Assembly (NCBI GenBank): GCA_930367205.1
Contig: OV884009.1
Coordinates: forward strand, 34,977,841-35,041,840
DNA: 64,000 nucleotides
Source of the DNA: Acanthosoma haemorrhoidale
Lineage: Eukaryota; Arthropoda; Insecta; Hemiptera; Acanthosomatidae
Direction: 5' to 3'
The position numbers and the translations under genes are program-made. The notes below the pieces were generated by a model, which was not told the origin of the DNA, made no database searches, and saw nothing but the letters and a program-made list of their open reading frames with translations. Positions 44,341-56,639 of this stretch are shown here, one piece after another. The first letter of the stretch is position 1, and every line of letters starts with the position of its first letter.

Positions 44341-45807
44341 ACTGAGTTTGGAATCGTTACTGGCTTCCCTCCAACTCAAATGTATTCGCTCAGTAATATT
44401 TTGCTAAACAAAAATTAAAGTAGGGCAAATAAATAAGAATAACACTAGTTGGTCCAAGGATCAGATATCTAGCCTTTTTTTTTTTTTTTATTTGAAAACA
44501 CTATTTCATATATTTGATCAAAAATACTTTATAAATTAAATACTTTAAAATTTTTATTTATTCTGGGAGTATAGGCCAGAGAGAGATTAGCTTAGATCTC
44601 AGGGAAGTATTGTATAAATTATCGGACAAAAGGTCTCGTGTATCTCCTATATGTGTATTCATAATATAAATATTCTTGAAAGTCAACAAACACAAAACTA
44701 AAAATACTAGTCTCCAGCCAATAAATCGACATGAGTAACATGTCATTATTATAAATATACACATTGGAGGGGCATAAGGTCTATTATTTGATAATCTATT
44801 CAATAATATTTTCATTTTATTTTTTATACCATATCTGTGACAAAAAATCATCTTCTCGAAAATTAATAAAATTTGAAATATTAAGATTTTCACTGTCTGT
44901 AATGTAGCCTTAAACACTTGAGAAATCAATTTTAAGCAACAACTTTTCAGGGCATTTTGAGGTCTTTGGAATATCCCTATAGTATTTCATATCGGTTGAA
45001 TAATTCTTCGGGCACTGTCCCCTATCTCAGTAGGTCTCCGTACATTTTTCTCATAGGTCCGTTTCAAAACGTTAAACTTTGACGGTCCATAAAACTTAAG
45101 CCTCTCCACCCCAACTCCTTACACGCCCACGCCCCCCCCCCTCGACACGCTACCTACTCTACTAACCTAGGCTTTGCTCAGGAAAACGTTTCTTTGGAAT
45201 CAGTTGTTATCTCATGTGGAAAATAAAGTGGACAAATACCAAATAAATAAATCTTTATTATGATTTTTAGAATACAAAAACCTTCCTATAATTTGGGGTA
45301 AAGTTGGTGCCGGTGATACTCATCATGTTGAGATGGTTGGTCATCAGCTGGACACGATTTTAATGAAGTTCATTTTTGAATAACCTACTTCTTACTTGCT
45401 AAATATAAATTGAGCCAAACATGGCACACAATTTAAAGTTAAAGCTTTTGGTTCTGGATAATTTTTTTCGTACAGATTTGTAATCCAAAATTGATCACTC
45501 CCAACAGTTTTTTTAACTTTAGCGTAAATATCCGTTTAAACAAAAACTGTATGAAGTTGTTGCTAATGAAAACACTTCACTGATACATATACCATTAGAT
45601 CACCGGGACAAATACATCTATAAACTCTTGGAGAAAATTAGCGCTTCATTTTTCATGGAATGCGAACAACAACCTCTCATAGTTTTCTTTAGATATTTGT
45701 AATAAAGACTTAACATGATCAACTTTAGATTTAGATGGTTAAGTAAAAAAAAACAAACTAGTTATAAGGTGAGAATGAATTACAAACACGGAATTAATTA
45801 GAAACAA
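44341..45807. other. no gene upstream of FoxB
   Basis: A/T-rich with poly-T near 44476-44489. The 123-residue minus frame at 44558-44929 has no domain and is judged a chance frame. 45000-45180 is C-rich (poly-C near 45133-45141) and unexplained. Confidence 0.45.
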
Positions 45808-46660
45808 ATGTTTGCAATGTATCTGGTAGCATATCTTCTTGCCTGTGTAGCAGCTTCCAGTCGTCTCGGACAATGTCATCTTGAGGAATGTTCTCAAATC
45901 CTTCCAATAATGCGTGTTCCACAAGTGTCGTTGGTGCATGATGCCGAGCTCAGATATTCCACACGTGCTCTATCGGACTGAAGTCCGGTCTTCTTCCAGG
46001 AAGGGGCAGAAGATGCATGCCTACTTCCCGAAAGTAGGCAGTCACGATATTGAAGGTTTGTGTTTCCGCATTGTCTTGAAGACAAAGGAAATGTTCACCA
46101 ATAAATGGTGAAAATGGCATTTATCCAGGATGTCCGTCACATACCTCTCTGGAGTCAGTGAGCCCCCATTTATTATGTGTAACTCTGTCCGGGCTTTCAA
46201 ACGTACGCCAGCGCACACCATTACAGACCCGCCTCCAAACGCGTCTCTTGGAGAAATGTGGCCGGCAAGCTTCTTAGCACCCTCATCTCGACCATCTGGA
46301 GAGTGTAGGGCAAAGCTTGGCCCGTCACTGAACAAAACCACTCTACAAGCAGCAATAGTCCAATTTCCATACTGCCGTGAAAATTCAAGTCTGGCTGCTC
46401 GAAGCTGTCTGGTGAGAAGTTGATCACTGGCTGGGCGTTTGGAGGTGAGATTCACTTCACTGAGGCGTCGTTTTATTGTTCGGTCTGGATCACCATGCCC
46501 GAAGTTCTTTTTTAAGTTGAAGACACGTGTGGAACCTCTGTCTTAAGGCCGAGGGAGTTATCAAATGACCATCTCAGGCTAAACTAGCCTTTGGCCGACC
46601 TTACCCAGGTCTCATTCGGTTGCTGCCTGTCTCCCTGAATCGACGCGGATACCCCTCGAT
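45808..46660 (-). pseudogene. Tc1-type transposase (DD34E), frameshifted
   Basis: The N-terminal HTH relic RFRETGSN-MRPG-GRPKA is followed by TIKRRLSEVNLTSKRPASDQ, LRAARLEFSRQYGNWT and the first catalytic Asp in VLFSDGPSFAL (46324-46326). Then come DAFGGGSVMVCAG and ARTELHIINGGSLTPERYV. After a frameshift near 46110 the second Asp (QDNA, 46073-46075) and the Glu (IEHVW, 45968-45970) are 34 residues apart, the DD34E spacing. All three catalytic residues survive, but frame changes and stops in the N-terminal part kill the gene. No terminal repeats were found. Confidence 0.87.
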
Positions 46661-48739
46661 TCGTTTATTATTAAGAGTATGGGTCTTGCCTTTGGGACAA
46701 ACCTTCACGCAAGCGTGCTATTGCTCTAACAGGCACATCCATAGCAAAGCTTTAGAAAACCCGCACTCAAAAAAAGCTTACAAAAAACAATGGAAAATTA
46801 AAAAAAGTAATCACTTAATAACAATCAATTACCCATCCAAGAAGGGATTTTCCTTGTTTTTTTTTACTTACCCTTCTAATGTTGATCATGTTGCCAAAAA
46901 ATATTCTTGATCTTAAATATCTAAAGAAACTTATGAGAGGTTGTAGTTTATCTATCGCATGGTATGAAAAATGAAGTGATGCGCTCATTTTGTCCAGGTG
47001 TTTTTTTCTATCTATAAATATCTATATATATATTCACGTACCTTATCTGGCAACCACGCCTTTTGCCATATACTTACACAAATAAGATAATGAACTTTTT
47101 TATTTTTTATGGATCCCACTTACTTCTTGACTCTATTGGTTCGATTAATTTATCGAACTCTCAGTATACTTTATTGGCGTTAAAGACAATATAATATAAT
47201 ATACAGTTAAATAAAATTGATAAATATTAATTCTACGGTAAAAAATTACTAAATTTAATAATGTACCACTTATCTTTGCAATGTCTTATTTCTAGAAGAA
47301 AAAAAAAAGGCAATTAACTATTATCAAAGGACGCACATTTTTGATTAGGATAAATTATTATGATCAAGTTGCCCGACTATATACACCAGTACAGTGAAAC
47401 CGGTTCAAGGCTGGAGTTTCAGCTGTTTGTCCCACAACGTGCCAACTTACTAAACCATTTACTTATGTTCATTTCTGGAGAAAAATGGCATATATGGTTT
47501 CATTTAATCTATGTAAACGGTAACTATTTTTTTTTTTTTTTATTATTAAAGAAGTAGAGATGCCGGACTTTTACTTAATAAAAATTGTAAAATAATGGTG
47601 AATATGCAACAGATTATTTAAACTAAAAGACTGTTATTGTTTGTTTATTTAGAGCCTGATGAGGCAAAAGATTGTGTTTCAAAACGCATAACAAGTTTTA
47701 ATAAAAAAAAATATATAGTTGGCAAAGCTCAAAATTTGTTATTTATTCATTAAAATACACAAAAACTTTCATTTTACTGTAGGGACAGAATTATGAATGA
47801 CAATCAAATTGAGTTAATCAAACTTACTAAAAATAAATAAAAATATGTTATGGAAAAAAATAGAGTAAATTTGTACATAGTAATGTTGTGTACATTAATT
47901 TAACATTAGTGTTTCTAAATCCACTCCAATAACTATGCCGAATAAAAAAGTATTTTTTTGTTCCTCGGTGTAATAATGTAGAAACGCAACATACACAGCG
48001 CAAGTGTTCAACAAACACATTTAAATGAAAGCAGTTTTATATTGCATAGTCTATAGCGTATGCAAAAGGAGGGGATTATGCAACCCCAGAATTAATATTA
48101 CAAACAATTAATAGATTAAGTTTGCATGATTGTTAAATTATACCTGTAGTTTTTATTTTTCATAAATAATCCTCATGCTGAGTCAACGATTTCTGCTTTA
48201 ATTTATTTTGAATGATTTATGTAAATGATTAAACTGCTTAAATATCTTTTAGAAAATTTTAAGAAGAAATTATTTATTATTATTTTATTTTTTGAGGAGA
48301 ATTTTTTTTTCATTTTATTTAATTCAAATGTGTACTGCATTTCGTGAGGTATAGCCACTTCGATTGGAGTTAACGACTGAAGGGCACTAGGTTTGTTTTG
48401 GGGCCTTTATCCTTTTAGGGTCTGTGCAGGAATAGGCTAAGCAGCCTTGGCGCAACAAGAGATTGCCACCCTCCTCGTTTTCAGATGCCACTATTTTTTT
48501 TCTTCTTTTTTTCAACCCTTAATTTTTTTATTTTAAAAATCTAAATTATACAATGAGATATAATTGAGCTGTAGGTGGCTCCTTTTACGGCATATATATG
48601 CATTTTAAACTGTTACTATCCTAAAACTATAATAACCTTTTTATTGTTAAAATTTATATAAATGAAGCGGTGTTGGGCCTCACCTTCGAATTTCAAAAGG
48701 GACTTAAAAACTATATTAAAACTAACCTTTCATAATAAC
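46661..48739. other. no gene; hammerhead-like motif at 47656
   Basis: A/T-rich. 48340-48490 is of mixed composition but unidentified. The motif CCTGATGAGG...AAAACGC at 47655-47687 is covered in the findings. Confidence 0.5.
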
Positions 48740-49171
48740 TTAAAACTGGAGCGTTCCTGCCTCGACTGCCTTCTGCCATCGATGGGGAAACGGGGAGGGG
48801 GAAATCGTGTTAAACACGAGGTTGGTCATATATTGCAGGGAATCAAATAATTTGATATGTATACGGCGAATGAATTCATCCACCGTAGCCAACACAAAAT
48901 CTTCGTGGAGCTCACTGTTTCTCCGCTGCTGAAATGTAGTATGTCGGACCACTTTCATGAATATCCCGTTTCGAAATTGTTGGAGTCAGATGACTAAAAA
49001 CCGATGGACCATATAGAAGAGCAGGGGTATACTCTTATAGATCATGAGCTTGAGGTGCAGAGATAAATTGGGGACAGTGAGCAATTGTGTAAGCCGGTAA
49101 GACTTCGTGTGTGTTTGTTTCAACTTCTTCACAAAATGGGATGTCACCTGTTCCTCTTGGAACTTGGACAC
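48740..49171 (-). pseudogene. jockey-like reverse transcriptase C-terminal relic
   Basis: The minus strand first reads KKLKQTHTKSYRLTQLLTVP and LSLHLKLMIYKSI (thumb region). After a frame change it reads VVRHTTFQQRRNSELHEDF, ATVDEFIRRIHIKLFDSL and FPHRWQKAVEAG. The same order is found at 55.6-55.9 kb and, in part, at 34.9 kb. Upstream sequence to about 49500 has a frame without recognised similarity. Confidence 0.75.
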
Positions 49172-49777
49172 TTTGGCCTACCGACCTCATCAGTGAGGGG
49201 TATTCGAACGTTCAATTCATGAATGCCTCAAATTTTCGTTCGCTCAAATTCACTGATTCCAAAGTTCCAGCCCGACAGTTCCGCCATAACTTTATTTCAT
49301 TTTGCCCCCCTAAACCAGTAGGGAGACTAGAAAAAGCAGAAAGTTTATCATAAGATCCTTTGGTAGTCCCCACCGAACTAACAGCAGTCCTTAGAAGAAA
49401 GCCTGCTAAAGTGAAAAAGAGTAAAAGTGGTTGGCTCCAACAAGATATGACAGTGAGGAAGTCATAAGCGGCTACAATAATGATCTCTCCGGCCACAATA
49501 TCCAGCCTAGAACTTAGGAACTGCTACGTCCGGTGAACGGGGATTTCTTTTATTTTATTCATATTTATTTACGGATACTCTGCTCGTACCGATACACTAA
49601 TCTATCCTATACACAACTGTAATACATAAATCCGAATACATAAAACTCAGCCAGGAAGGGGGGGGGGGGAACCATAAAACTTTAAGGCAATAAATAAAGG
49701 ATGTATCTTTTCTATGGATACATATATCCATTCATCTATTTACCTGACTTACCCACACACACCACGCTGTTACGCTC
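49172..49777. other. no gene; poly-G near 49658-49670
   Basis: The 94-residue minus frame at 49212-49496 has no known domain. 49540-49780 is A/T-rich with a G tract. Confidence 0.4.
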
Positions 49778-49827
49778 TAGTTGAATAATTAGAATATTTA
49801 AGTTTTAGGCATCTAACTATTCAACTA
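49778..49827. repeat. 16-bp-arm inverted repeat (hairpin)
   Basis: TAGTTGAATAATTAGA (49778-49793) and TCTAACTATTCAACTA (49812-49827) pair in 15 of 16 positions with an 18-base loop. It stands about 40 bp before the minisatellite. Function unknown. Confidence 0.75.
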
Positions 49828-49869
49828 CAGGCAGATTTGATTCCTCAAATCCTGACCTCAGTCGAGTCC

Positions 49870-50645
49870 TGACCTGACGAGTCCTCTTCACTTCAGAGTG
49901 ACTAAGCAAGTCCTCCTCACTCCAGAGTGACTAAGCGAGTCCTCCTCACTTCAGAGCGACTAAGCTAGACCTCCTCTCATCAGAGCGACTAAGCGAGTCC
50001 TCCTCTCATCAGAGTGACTAAGCGAGTCCTCCTCAATTTAGAGTGACTAAGCGAGTCATCCTCACTTCAGAGTGACTAAGCCAGTCCTCCTCTCATCAGA
50101 GCGGCTAAGCGAGTCCTCCTCACTTCAGAGTGACTAAGCGAGTCATCCTCACTTCAGAGTGACTAAGCCAGTCCTCCTCTCATCAGAGCGGCTAAGCGAG
50201 TCCTCCTCACTTCAGAGTGACTAAGGAAGTCCTCCTCACTTCAGAGTGACTAAGCGAGTCCTCCTCACTTCAGAGTGACTAAGCGAGTCATCCTCACTTC
50301 AGAGTGACTAAGCCAGTCCTCCTCTCATCAGAGCGGCTAAGCGAGTCCTCCTCACTTCAGAGTGACTAAGGAAGTCCTCCTCACTTCAGAGTGACTAAGG
50401 TAGTCCTCCTCACTTCAGAGTGACTAAGCGAGTCCTCCTCTCATCAGAGTGACTAAGCGATTCCTCCTCTCATCAGAGTGACTAAGCGAGTCCTCCTCAC
50501 TTCAGAGTGACTAAGCGAGTCCTCCTCATTTCAAAGTGACTAAGGAAGTCCTCCTCACTTCAGAGTGACTAAGCGAGTCCTCCTCACTTCAGAGTGACTA
50601 AGCGAGTCCTCCTCACTTCAGAGTGACTAAGGAAGTCCTCTCGTC
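49870..50645. repeat. 29-bp minisatellite with higher-order structure
   Basis: About 26 tandem units with consensus AGTCCTCCTCACTTCAGAGT plus GACTAAGCG. Variants swap CACTTCAG for CTCATCAG, and GACTAAG for GGCTAAG. A three-unit block of 87 bp recurs three times, with GAGTCATCCTC starts near 50052, 50139 and 50285. No spacers, so not CRISPR. Non-coding. Confidence 0.97.
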
Positions 50646-50661
50646 TTGGACCGTATCTATC

Positions 50662-51081
50662 TCTCTTCAACAGAAACCTTTTTGCTTTACGGCCTTTTGT
50701 AAATATGTATGCCTTTTCACACCATCTTGCGAGTAGGTTACTTAGCACTTAAGACCACTCAACCACTAGGAGTCCCATACCCCAGCAGATGGGGTAGATA
50801 CATCGGTCAGCCTACATACAAAGATGGGTTTATGGCACGCCAACAGTCGGCCTACTACACTCCCCATGTCGGGGGTTGAACATATAACAGAACTTTACGG
50901 TGGCTAAGTGCGCAAGTTCTGCTTTATTGCTGCTATTTAAGTGTCGTCTCTTTTTTCTTCTTTCCCCTCTTCCGGCAGCCGTATTCTGGGACCTTCCGTC
51001 AAGAACGCCGCACAGTGGTTCCCTGTCGACCATCAATCTCCCTAACATCAATATGTCACCATATTTGTTTGTGACCTTTAG
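50662..51081. repeat. 420-bp repeat, first copy
   Basis: Almost identical over its whole length to 52323-52742, with a handful of substitutions. It directly follows the minisatellite. Contains ACTCCCCATGTCGGGGGTTG (hairpin-capable). The minus-strand frame across it (50830-51231) lacks a domain. Confidence 0.95.
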
Positions 51082-51116
51082 GGTTTCTTCATCGCAATCT
51101 TTTGTTTGAGTATTTT

Positions 51117-51540
51117 GTGTGCCCCGACGGAGAAGACAATGAAAGAGACAGAAGGAAGAAGACGAAGGAGAAGAGGACAGGGGGAACAGGGGAAGTATTA
51201 TAGGTAGTTTATGTGGTCTTGGAATGACCACGAATTTACACTCGGTATCTAAGGGTAGGCGAAAACCGTCCGCATCCCATAGGCAAGTGTTAACCAGAGA
51301 GAGGTAGACTGGATCGTTCGGGGAGACACTACTAGATAAATTTTGTAGGGCCCCAGGAGAGCGTCATCCGCAAGGAAAAAGCCTCACTCAAGGGGGTGCC
51401 AGTTTTAGTGAGACGAAGGCAGAGAATCCCACTAGGAATGTGTGGGGTCTGACAACGTCTACAACGGACTAAAACATAGCAAGGTTAGGAAAGAAAGATC
51501 CAGAGGCAGTTGAATAAGAAAGCCATGGTTCGAGTAAAGC
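51117..51540. repeat. diverged repeat, partner of 54301-54684
   Basis: Shared words GTAGGCGAAAACCGTCCG, AGAGAATCCCACTAGGAA and ATAGCAAGGTTAGGAAAG. Both copies end near GGTTCGAG, which resembles a tRNA-type B box. Unidentified dispersed element. Confidence 0.8.
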
Positions 51541-51552
51541 AACAAGCACCAG

Positions 51553-52290
<738 letters not shown>

Positions 52291-52780
52291 CAGTAATTAG
52301 TTATTTATTAATTTAATTTTTTTCTCTTCAACAGAAACCTTTTTGCTTTACGGCCTTTTGTAAATATGTATGCCTTTTCACACCATCTTGCGAGTAGGTT
52401 ACTTAGCGCTTAAGACCACTCAACCACTAGGAGTCCCATACCCCAGCAGATGGGGTAGATACATCGGTCAGCCTACATACAAAGATGGGTTTATGGCACG
52501 CCAACAGTCGGCCTACTACACTCCCCATGTCGGGGGTTGAACATATAACAGAACTTTACGGTGGCTAAGTGCGCAAGTTCTGCTTTATTGCTGCTATTTA
52601 AGTGTCGTCTCTTTCTTCTTCTTTCCCCTCTTCCGGCAGCCGTATTCTGGGACCTTCCGTCAAAAACGCCGCACAGTGGTTCCCTGTCGACCATCAATCT
52701 CCCTAACATCAATATGTCACCATATTTGTTTGTGACCTTTAGTAGACCAGTAATTAGTTATTTATTAATTTAAATTTTTT
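52291..52780. repeat. 420-bp repeat, second copy with 33-bp flanking direct repeat
   Basis: The repeat itself is 52323-52742. CAGTAATTAGTTATTTATTA at 52291-52310 recurs at 52748-52767, and the match continues for 33 bp with one or two changes. This looks like a target duplication of unusual length or a local duplication product. Confidence 0.88.
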
Positions 52781-52873
52781 CCGTACAGTCCACTTTTTTG
52801 TGCCATTAGAAGTAACGGGTATTCAAGGTATTTTTTGAAGGGGTTAAATTCTTCAAGGATATCTCACCGTAAA
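52781..52873. other. spacer
   Basis: Nothing recognised. Confidence 0.5.
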
Positions 52874-53379
52874 CAGGGGGGGATCAAATATGTTTTTTAT
52901 TCCCCCCAACATTAGGTTTATATTTTATTATCCCTCCTAATATCCTTTATTACAGAAGAAACTCTCATTTTCGTGCTTTGCAGGACCAAACATTTTTAGT
53001 TTATATGTGCAGGAAGAATTTAATGTGAATCAGAAAGATAACTAATATAAATCATTCAACAGATGGCAGCACTTTCGGCCATAAATGTGTCTCCGGGATA
53101 ATTAACTCACTTATAACGTGAACTACATTTTGAAAGAGGTTTTTCACATAAAAATAATGTCAAATTTGATGAGTGTAAATATTTTTAATTTTTGATCCAT
53201 TTTTGCTTAAAAAAACTTATTTTGAATTTGGTGATTATAGACACTTAGGGTGGGTACTCTTAACCCAAAACAGTTTTCAAATTTCAAATACAATAAATAG
53301 ATCCGTCGTAATCAGCAGTGCTTATCTTCCTTCTTCTTATTAAATCCCCCCCGAGAAAAATTCTGTGTACGCTCCTGGC
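52874..53379 (-). mobile_element. hAT-like MITE, inverted relative of 24784-25244
   Basis: Read on the minus strand it begins CAGGAGCGTACACAGAATTT and passes through the block that matches CTGCCATCTGTTG near 25074-25086. Its far end lies in a G tract at 52874. Flanking sequence differs from the other copies, which supports the CAGG boundary. Confidence 0.62.
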
Positions 53380-53743
53380 CATAGGTATAAATTAAATTTG
53401 TAAGCGTTTTGTTTTTGTTCAATGCAGAGTTAAAGGGAACCGCTTGACTTGAAACTTCACTTGAAAAGGTAGATGTGAAAAATATATTTAAAAAAAAATG
53501 TGTAAATATAAATACGCTGACGCTTTCAATTATTTTAAAATTAATAACAAATGTTTTCAGAGATAAGAAGCTAAAAATATATACAACAAAATAATAAAGA
53601 CATTTTTATCTTGATTTTTTCTTGTGTAACTGATCTCTAAAAATTTAGCAAAAATTATTTTTCAAGTTTTTTTTTAATTTTCAAAGCCAAGGATATCTCC
53701 CGACGTCATGGGTTTACCTGAAAATACTGTTCGGAGAGCAATT
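53380..53743. other. AT-rich spacer
   Basis: No feature seen. Confidence 0.5.
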
Positions 53744-53772
53744 ACACAGGTGGTCTGAAAAATTTCCGACCA
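53744..53772. mobile_element. lone MITE end, copy 3
   Basis: TACACAGGTGGTCTGAAAAA and TTTCCGACC match the outer end of the copies at 8494 and 42439. No second arm follows, so it is a fragment, but it shows TA immediately outside the terminus. Confidence 0.6.
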
Positions 53773-54300
53773 CAAATCAATCACTTAGTGCTTATGAAAG
53801 AAAAGTAATGGAAAAGGCAGAACACACAAACAACTGTAATAATTAATATGATTTGAACGCTTTTACAATTATTGACTATTACGAATGGATTAATAACACT
53901 TTCAAATAAAGCATTCTTAAGATAACAGCCTGCAGTTAAAATCCTTTCGATTAATATATGAGGATATTGTACAACTTTGACTGTGTCATCATAAATATAA
54001 GAAGAGGGCATATATCTTCCATTAAAACCACTTAGCACTAACATAACTTTAAACTAATATCTTAACAATGTTTGAAATCTTCCTGCATTTCTTGTGTTTG
54101 AACCCTAATAGAGCATTCAACGTTCCTGTCGGGGAGGCGCCCGGCGGGGGAAGGTCTCGTCGACCCGGCCACTGCCCGGCGGGCGTCAAGTAATAGATAA
54201 GTGAATAGACCTGTGGTCTTTGACCTTTGCTGGCGACCAAGTCGGCGGGTAGCTTTATTCGTATTTTTTTTATTCATATGACTCCATAAGATCTAAAAAG
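53773..54300. other. no gene; G/C-rich block 54110-54245
   Basis: 54110-54245 is strongly G/C-rich with AGATAAG (GATA type), TGTGGT (Runt type) and TGACCTTTG (nuclear receptor half-site type) within about 50 bases. Frames across it have no domain. Candidate regulatory block, by inference only. Confidence 0.35.
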
Positions 54301-54684
54301 GTGTGCCCCGACAGTGCACTATGTTCAGGAGAAGAGGTAAAGGCTGGGTTTTATAGGTATTTTACGTGGTTTTGTAATGACAATGAGTTCACACTCGGTG
54401 TATGTGGGTAGGCGAAAACCGTCCGAATCCCAAAGGCCAGTTTGAACCGGAAAGTGGCAGACTGAATCGCTGGGGGAGACGCTACTAGGTACATTGTGTA
54501 GGGCCTCATAGACCGTAGTATGCATGGAAGGGATCCCTTCCAAGGATGGGCTAGTTTTAGCGAGACGCTGCCAGAGAATCCCACTAGGAAGGTGTGGGAT
54601 CCGATAACGCAGGACTAAAATATAGCAAGGTTAGGAAAGAGAGGTACAGAGGTAGTTAAAGAAGAAAGCCACGGTTCGAGCTCA
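54301..54684. repeat. diverged repeat, partner of 51117-51540
   Basis: See the partner; here it is preceded by the G/C-rich block rather than the 420-bp repeat. Frames at 54325-54584 have no domain. Confidence 0.8.
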
Positions 54685-54999
54685 GACGTGGGCATAGCAG
54701 AGCGGGCCCACTATCAGTATTACAATTCGTATAATTGGATAGCCTGTCTAATAAATAAACACGATGACATAAAAACCAGTTCTTCTTCTCTAATAATATT
54801 AAAGATGAAAATAATAATAGCCGAAATCGGCTTAATTGTAAAAATGTTAAAACAAAGAATAAATTAATCAAACGTAACGTTCCTAACAGAATTAAATTAA
54901 AACGAAGTGATTCTAACAAAAATGCAGGCATATGTAATAAAATATCCCTACTATTACTCAGTACGCAGTAGTATGCAAGTACTACTCAGCCCGCCAGCC
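54685..54999. other. no gene
   Basis: A/T-rich; frame 54656-54931 has no domain. Confidence 0.45.
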
Positions 55000-55930
55000 G
55001 TCGTCCATGAACTACCCAGGATTGCGCACAGAATGAACAGGAATGCCCATAGCAGCACTACACCATGCTGGTTAGCTTCTTGAACAACCGCTCGTTGCAG
55101 TTGTGGGTAGGTGATATACATGCTCCAAAGCTGTCTCTCCGACATGGAGTAACTCAAGCAGTCGTGTTGTCCCCTGTGCTTTTCAACGTGAAAACTTCTG
55201 AAATCGTTGGAGTCCGGTACAAGAGCACTACAGTAGTTGCCTTCATCGACGATATCCTGGTGTACAGTACCAGCATGAACGTAAAAAAAAACCTTCTTCA
55301 GGCCAAAATAGCTTGCAACTAAATCAGTGATAAACTTGGTAAGTTGAACATCACAGTGAACACCAGAAAGATATAATTCGTAATATTCTCATTCCAGAAA
55401 GGAAAGAAACCACTGCATACTGCCTACACTGAAGGAATGCAAACGAATTCTCCTACCAACAGCATTGTACATAATGGGACCAAATTAGACCAGCACCTTG
55501 TCTTTTGTAGCAATTTTGCATGAAAACTGAAATAAGTACGCACAAAGTCTTATCGACTTTCCCATTTGCTGAAATCCCCTAATTTCTCACAGCATCTCAA
55601 GCTGATGATATACAAGAGTATACTCAGGACGGCTCTGCTGCATGGTTCACCACTTTTAATCATCTGACAGAAGTGACAGTAAAACGGCTCCAGCAATTTC
55701 ATAACGTGATACTTATGAAGGTGGTTTGTTAAACATCATTCTAGCAGTGGAGAAATCTTGAGCTATACGAAGACTTTGAACTGCCAACCGTGGATGAATT
55801 TATCCCCCATAGAAATATCAAATTCTTTGATTCACTGTACCTCTTTACCAATCCAGTCCACAACACAATAGCCCTCCACCATTCCACCAATGGCAGCAGG
55901 CAGTCAAAGCGGGAATCAACATGGTATAAG
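55000..55930 (+). pseudogene. jockey-like reverse transcriptase relic
   Basis: Plus-strand frame from about 55065: SFLNNRSLQLWVGDI, GVTQAVVLSPVLFNV (parental GVPQGSVLSP) and VVAFIDDILVYST, with FIDD at the catalytic site (parental FADD). After a stop near 55320 come TKSYRLSHLLKSPNFSQHLK and LMIYKSILRTALLHG. In a further frame RNLELYEDFELPTVDEFI and IKFFDSLYLFTNPVHNTI follow. Many stops. It shares its C-terminal blocks with 34.9 and 48.7 kb. Upstream, 55000-55065 may be a remnant of the fingers region. Confidence 0.82.
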
Positions 55931-56129
55931 TTTGTTTGAGGTCCCTCAATCTATAACTCCTAGGTGAGCCACATCACCTTGTTCCCGTACATTGTATATA
56001 TTTTTTTAGTTTTGGGAAATCCTTAAAATTCATTACAATGAGCCTATTCTAACCAATGTACATGCTCGTACGTATTTTCTCAATAAATTCCTTCTACCCC
56101 TTCTCGTGGAAAAAACTATGATCCACCCT

Positions 56130-56620
56130 CTAAATAAGGTGCCCAACACCAGCACTCCAAATGACTACCATCCCAACTCTATTTTTCCTATCTATCAAAA
56201 ACTCTAGAACCAATAGCCCAATCTTCAACTCTCACTTTTCTTGATAACAATCTAAATGCATTTAAATTGTTGATGACCCAGCAATTCTAACCAGTCTGTC
56301 CGAAACAAAATTACCAGCAATCTACAATCCACCACAAATCACTGTCCTCATCCTCCTCGACTTCACCAAAATTTTTAACACAATCGATCCTTCCATCCAA
56401 ACTAGAAAATAGGTCTCTCTTCATTAGTGTTGTGCAATGGTTCCAGTACATTATTTCCCACCGATCCCCCCAATAAACCCCTTCCTTCCACACTACCCAT
56501 ATCCACTTCCACATTAAAACCGATCCCTTTATTTTCCACAACAAACCCACAGAGTAAGAAATTGAAAGTGTAGTATCTGTTCTTATCAGCTTAATCTCTG
56601 GTACGACTCCCATCGGGGGT
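56130..56620 (+). pseudogene. LINE reverse transcriptase relic (fingers and motif A)
   Basis: VPNTSTPNDYHPNSIFPIYQ corresponds to the block with P-xxx-DYRPIS, and PPQITVLILLDFTKIFNTID to motif A, where LDFSKAFD is usual. Asp is retained but the later Asp is Asn. Then VVQWFQYIISHRSP matches the W-xx-YL-xx-R region. Several frames with stops. A relic, possibly of a family distinct from its left neighbour. Confidence 0.68.
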
Positions 56621-56639
56621 CCAGAAGATTAAACTGATT

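Noticed and set aside
44558..44929. 123-residue minus-strand frame upstream of FoxB
   Set aside because: No domain, Ile/Leu/Lys-rich composition expected from A/T-rich DNA, no splice or promoter context.
49212..49496. 94-residue minus-strand frame next to a LINE relic
   Set aside because: No similarity that I can name; may be remnant transposon sequence but not supportable as a gene.
49870..50645. CRISPR array
   Set aside because: Units are contiguous with no unique spacers and the genome is eukaryotic; it is a minisatellite.
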